The notes under the pieces were generated by a model. That model did not search any database. It saw only the letters and a program-made list of their open reading frames with translations, and was not told where the DNA came from. Positions 6,394-7,878 of a stretch of 7,878 bases of DNA are shown here, in pieces. The translations under genes and the position numbers were made by a program. The first letter of the stretch is position 1. Each line of letters begins with the position of its first letter. The stretch comes from Pseudomonadota bacterium (GTDB lineage Bacteria; Pseudomonadota; Alphaproteobacteria; Reyranellales; Reyranellaceae), in contig JAEZHS010000277.1 in assembly GCA_023436825.1 (NCBI GenBank), forward strand, positions 1 to 7,878. The letters run 5' to 3'.

Positions 6394-7434
6394 TCACGCT
6401 GACTTGGCGATGGACAGGAAACGATCGACGTCGGCCGGATCGGTGTCGAAGGCGGTGACGAGCCGGAAGGCGCGCTCGCCGGGTCGGTCCGATGGCCAGG
6501 GGTGGTACTTGGCGCCGCCATCCTGCAGGGCGTCGTGCATGTGCGCCGGCATGACGACGAAGATCTCGTTGGCGTCGACCGGGTACATGAGCTGCGTGCC
6601 CTTGAGCGGTGTCAGGCCCGCCACCAGCCGGCGTGCCATGGCGTTGGCGTGGCGGGCATTGTCTAGCCACAGGCCTTCGGTCAGGTAGGCGTCGAGCTGG
6701 GCCGACACCAGGCGCATCTTGGACAGCAGATGGCCGCCGCGCTTGCTGCGATAGGCGAAGTCGCGCGCCAGCTCGGCATTGAAGAAGACCACGGCTTCGG
6801 CCGCCATCACGCCGTTCTTGGTGGCGCCGAAGCTCAGCACGTCGACCCCCGCCTTCCACGAGAGCTCGGCCGGCGAGCAGCCGACATAGGCCAGCGCATT
6901 GGCGAAGCGCGCGCCGTCCATGTGCAGCTTGAGCCCATGGCGATGCGTCGAGGTGGCGATCGCGGCGATCTCCTCGGGCGCATAGACGGTGCCGCATTCG
7001 GTCGCCTGGGTGACGCTGACCGCGGCGGGCTGCGAGAAATGCGGCACGCCATAGACCGGCTGTGCAAGCGCCTGAGCGAGCTTCACCGGATCGATCTTGC
7101 CTTCCGCGCCATCGATGCGGAACAGCCGCGCGCCCGCGGTATAGAATTCCGGCGCACCGGTCTCCTCGGCAGCGATGTGTGCGCTGGGATGGCAGAAGAT
7201 CGCGCCCCATGGCGGCGTGCAGCAGGCGAGCGCCAGGCTGTTGGCGGCGGTGCCGGTGACGACCGGGAAGGCCACCAGGTCGGGCTTGTCGAACAGCTCG
7301 CGCAGGCGGCGCTCGACGCGTTGCGTCCAGTCGTCTGCGCCGTAGGAGAAGGCACTGCCGCTGGTGAAGGCGCGGCTCACCGCTTCGATGACCGACGGAT
7401 GGGCGCCGACCTCGTTGTCGCTACGGAAGTTCAT
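6394..7434 (-). CDS. ltaE: Low-specificity L-threonine aldolase
   Basis: PLP-dependent fold-type I lyase that splits threonine and other beta-hydroxy amino acids to glycine plus an aldehyde, in the cytoplasm. At 346 residues it resembles the Pseudomonas-type enzyme throughout. Visible sites are the N-terminal FRSDNEVGAHP, TGTAANSLAL (60-69, phosphate region), SAHIAAEETGAPEF with H86 expected to stack on PLP, TQATECGTVY (142-151), HMDGARFANA (171-180) with D173 facing the pyridine nitrogen, and SFGATKNG with K206 as the Schiff-base lysine. No residue known to be essential appears to be missing. The ATG overlaps the stop of the VOC gene as ATGA, and AGAGGA sits 6 nt before it, so translation is probably coupled. 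Its stop lies 8 bp before the preferred molybdoenzyme start. The family is promiscuous, so the physiological substrate may be a hydroxy amino acid other than threonine. The symbol refers to the family. Confidence 0.94.
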   Translation of the reverse strand: MNFRSDNEVGAHPSVIEAVSRAFTSGSAFSYGADDWTQRVERRLRELFDKPDLVAFPVVTGTAANSLALACCTPPWGAIFCHPSAHIAAEETGAPEFYTAGARLFRIDGAEGKIDPVKLAQALAQPVYGVPHFSQPAAVSVTQATECGTVYAPEEIAAIATSTHRHGLKLHMDGARFANALAYVGCSPAELSWKAGVDVLSFGATKNGVMAAEAVVFFNAELARDFAYRSKRGGHLLSKMRLVSAQLDAYLTEGLWLDNARHANAMARRLVAGLTPLKGTQLMYPVDANEIFVVMPAHMHDALQDGGAKYHPWPSDRPGERAFRLVTAFDTDPADVDRFLSIAKSA

Positions 7435-7823
7435 GATTTTTCCTCTGGCCGCCGAGTCACGGCCTCGAGGCGGTTGCCGTCGGGGTCACGCACGAAGGCG
7501 GCGTAGTAGTCGGGACTGTAGATTTCACGGAGGCCGGGCGGGCCGTCGTCGCTGCCGCCGTTGACCAGCGCCGCAGCATGGAAGGCGCGCACCGCCGCGC
7601 GGCTCGGGGCCCGGAAGCACCAATGGCGGTTGTCAGGCACGACGTTGTCGCTGAGATAGATCGAGAAATAGCAGGGAGCGCCCTCGACACGCAGCCGCTC
7701 GCCATAGCCGATCGCGCGTTCGCGCCGATTGACCCGCGGCACGCCGAGCGGCGCCAGTATGGCGTCGTAGAAGGTCTGGGCGCGGTCGAGGTCGGTCGCG
7801 GTGATCGACAGGTGGTCGAACAT
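7431..7823 (-). CDS. VOC (glyoxalase/bleomycin-resistance fold) family protein
   Basis: Small cytoplasmic metalloenzyme or binding protein of 130 residues, a single VOC domain. It starts MFDHLSITATDLDRAQTFYDAIL, the usual first beta-alpha unit with metal-ligand candidate H4. HWCFRA contains H67 and VRDPDGNRLEAV contains E120, so the H/H/E metal site expected of the superfamily appears complete (assigned by family pattern). One domain of this size would dimerise to make full active sites. The family covers glyoxalase I, extradiol dioxygenases, epimerases and drug-binding proteins, and the sequence does not decide between them. A TAG immediately precedes the ATG, and GGTGGG lies 7 nt upstream as a likely ribosome site. 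Its last codons overlap the aldolase start. Because it precedes an aldolase that releases an aldehyde, an aldehyde- or alpha-ketoaldehyde-related role is possible but inferred only from position. Confidence 0.88.
   Translation of the reverse strand: MFDHLSITATDLDRAQTFYDAILAPLGVPRVNRRERAIGYGERLRVEGAPCYFSIYLSDNVVPDNRHWCFRAPSRAAVRAFHAAALVNGGSDDGPPGLREIYSPDYYAAFVRDPDGNRLEAVTRRPEEKS
7441..7446 (-). promoter_or_regulatory. Ribosome binding site of the threonine aldolase gene
   Basis: AGAGGA on the minus strand lies 6 nt upstream of the aldolase ATG and inside the last codons of the VOC gene. With the ATGA stop/start overlap it fixes the aldolase start and supports re-initiation by ribosomes finishing the VOC frame. 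Confidence 0.7.
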
Positions 7824-7878
7824 CTAGCAACCCACCGGGCTCTCATGCTCTTCCGGACCGCGCGCTTCCAGCGCGCTC
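7824..7878 (-). CDS. Possible C-terminal end of an upstream operon gene (partial)
   Basis: One minus-strand frame is open from the window edge to a TAG at 7826-7824, giving 17 residues that end EARGPEEHESPVGC. The stop directly abuts the ATG of the VOC gene, the spacing expected inside an operon, and third positions in the frame are mostly G or C. With so few residues it cannot be identified and may be chance. If real, it is the gene just upstream of the VOC gene in the same transcript. Confidence 0.4.
   Translation of the reverse strand, partial: SALEARGPEEHESPVGC

Noticed and set aside
4908..6521. Minus-strand open frame of 537 codons in another frame of the molybdoenzyme gene
   Set aside because: The translation is Arg/Pro/Gly-rich low-complexity sequence, while the overlapping frame gives a full BisC-type protein.
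5114..6688. Long plus-strand open frame of 524 codons
   Set aside because: It lies antisense to the molybdoenzyme and aldolase genes, whose protein sequences are unmistakable. Long antisense frames are expected with GC-rich third positions, and its translation has no recognisable domain.
6386..7210. N-terminal extension of the molybdoenzyme to 1041 residues
   Set aside because: The extra 275 residues are an out-of-frame reading of the threonine aldolase gene. BisC-type proteins begin close to the LTAAHWG motif.
1..7878. CRISPR array, tRNA/rRNA gene, transposase, phage or toxin-antitoxin genes
   Set aside because: No regularly spaced repeats, RNA gene landmarks, transposase or integrase motifs, or toxin-antitoxin pair were seen on either strand.

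Overview
The window is GC-rich (about two thirds G+C by eye) with strong G/C third-position use. It reads as Gram-negative and probably proteobacterial chromosome: there is a twin-arginine signal peptide, a DMSO-reductase-family molybdoenzyme of the BisC type, and a winged-helix/TPR regulator of the style common in soil Alphaproteobacteria (Bradyrhizobium- or Reyranella-like). That placement rests on protein style and base composition only.

Left part, plus strand: 1-172 holds nothing recognisable. A small hypothetical gene (173-448) follows, then a 120-bp gap with a GC-rich hairpin. Next is a 565-residue cytoplasmic transcription regulator (569-2266) built from an OmpR/ToxR-type winged helix, a FlgO/TolB-N-like middle region and a TPR array.

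The 241-bp convergent intergenic region (2267-2507) has a very AT-rich core (2331-2400, 25 of 70 bases G or C). The core is flanked by a 12-bp imperfect direct repeat. Inside it lie a good sigma70-like promoter pointing right and a perfect 10-bp palindrome.

Right part, minus strand, read from right to left: one tightly packed operon. It starts with the last residues of an unidentified gene cut by the window edge (7824-7878). Then come a VOC/glyoxalase-fold protein (7431-7823), a low-specificity L-threonine aldolase (6394-7434), a serine-ligated BisC-type molybdenum oxidoreductase (4085-6385) and a Tat-exported multicopper oxidase (2508-4049). Adjacent genes abut (TAG then ATG), overlap by 4 bp (ATGA, possibly GTGA) or are 35 bp apart, so co-transcription and translational coupling are likely. 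The operon promoter must lie beyond the right edge.

The first three complete operon products are predicted to be cytoplasmic: a small-molecule VOC enzyme, a PLP aldolase that yields glycine, and an S-/N-oxide reductase. The last is periplasmic and handles copper or oxidises a substrate with O2. The genes are individually familiar, but I know of no named pathway that joins all four. The combination is the main thing worth following up.
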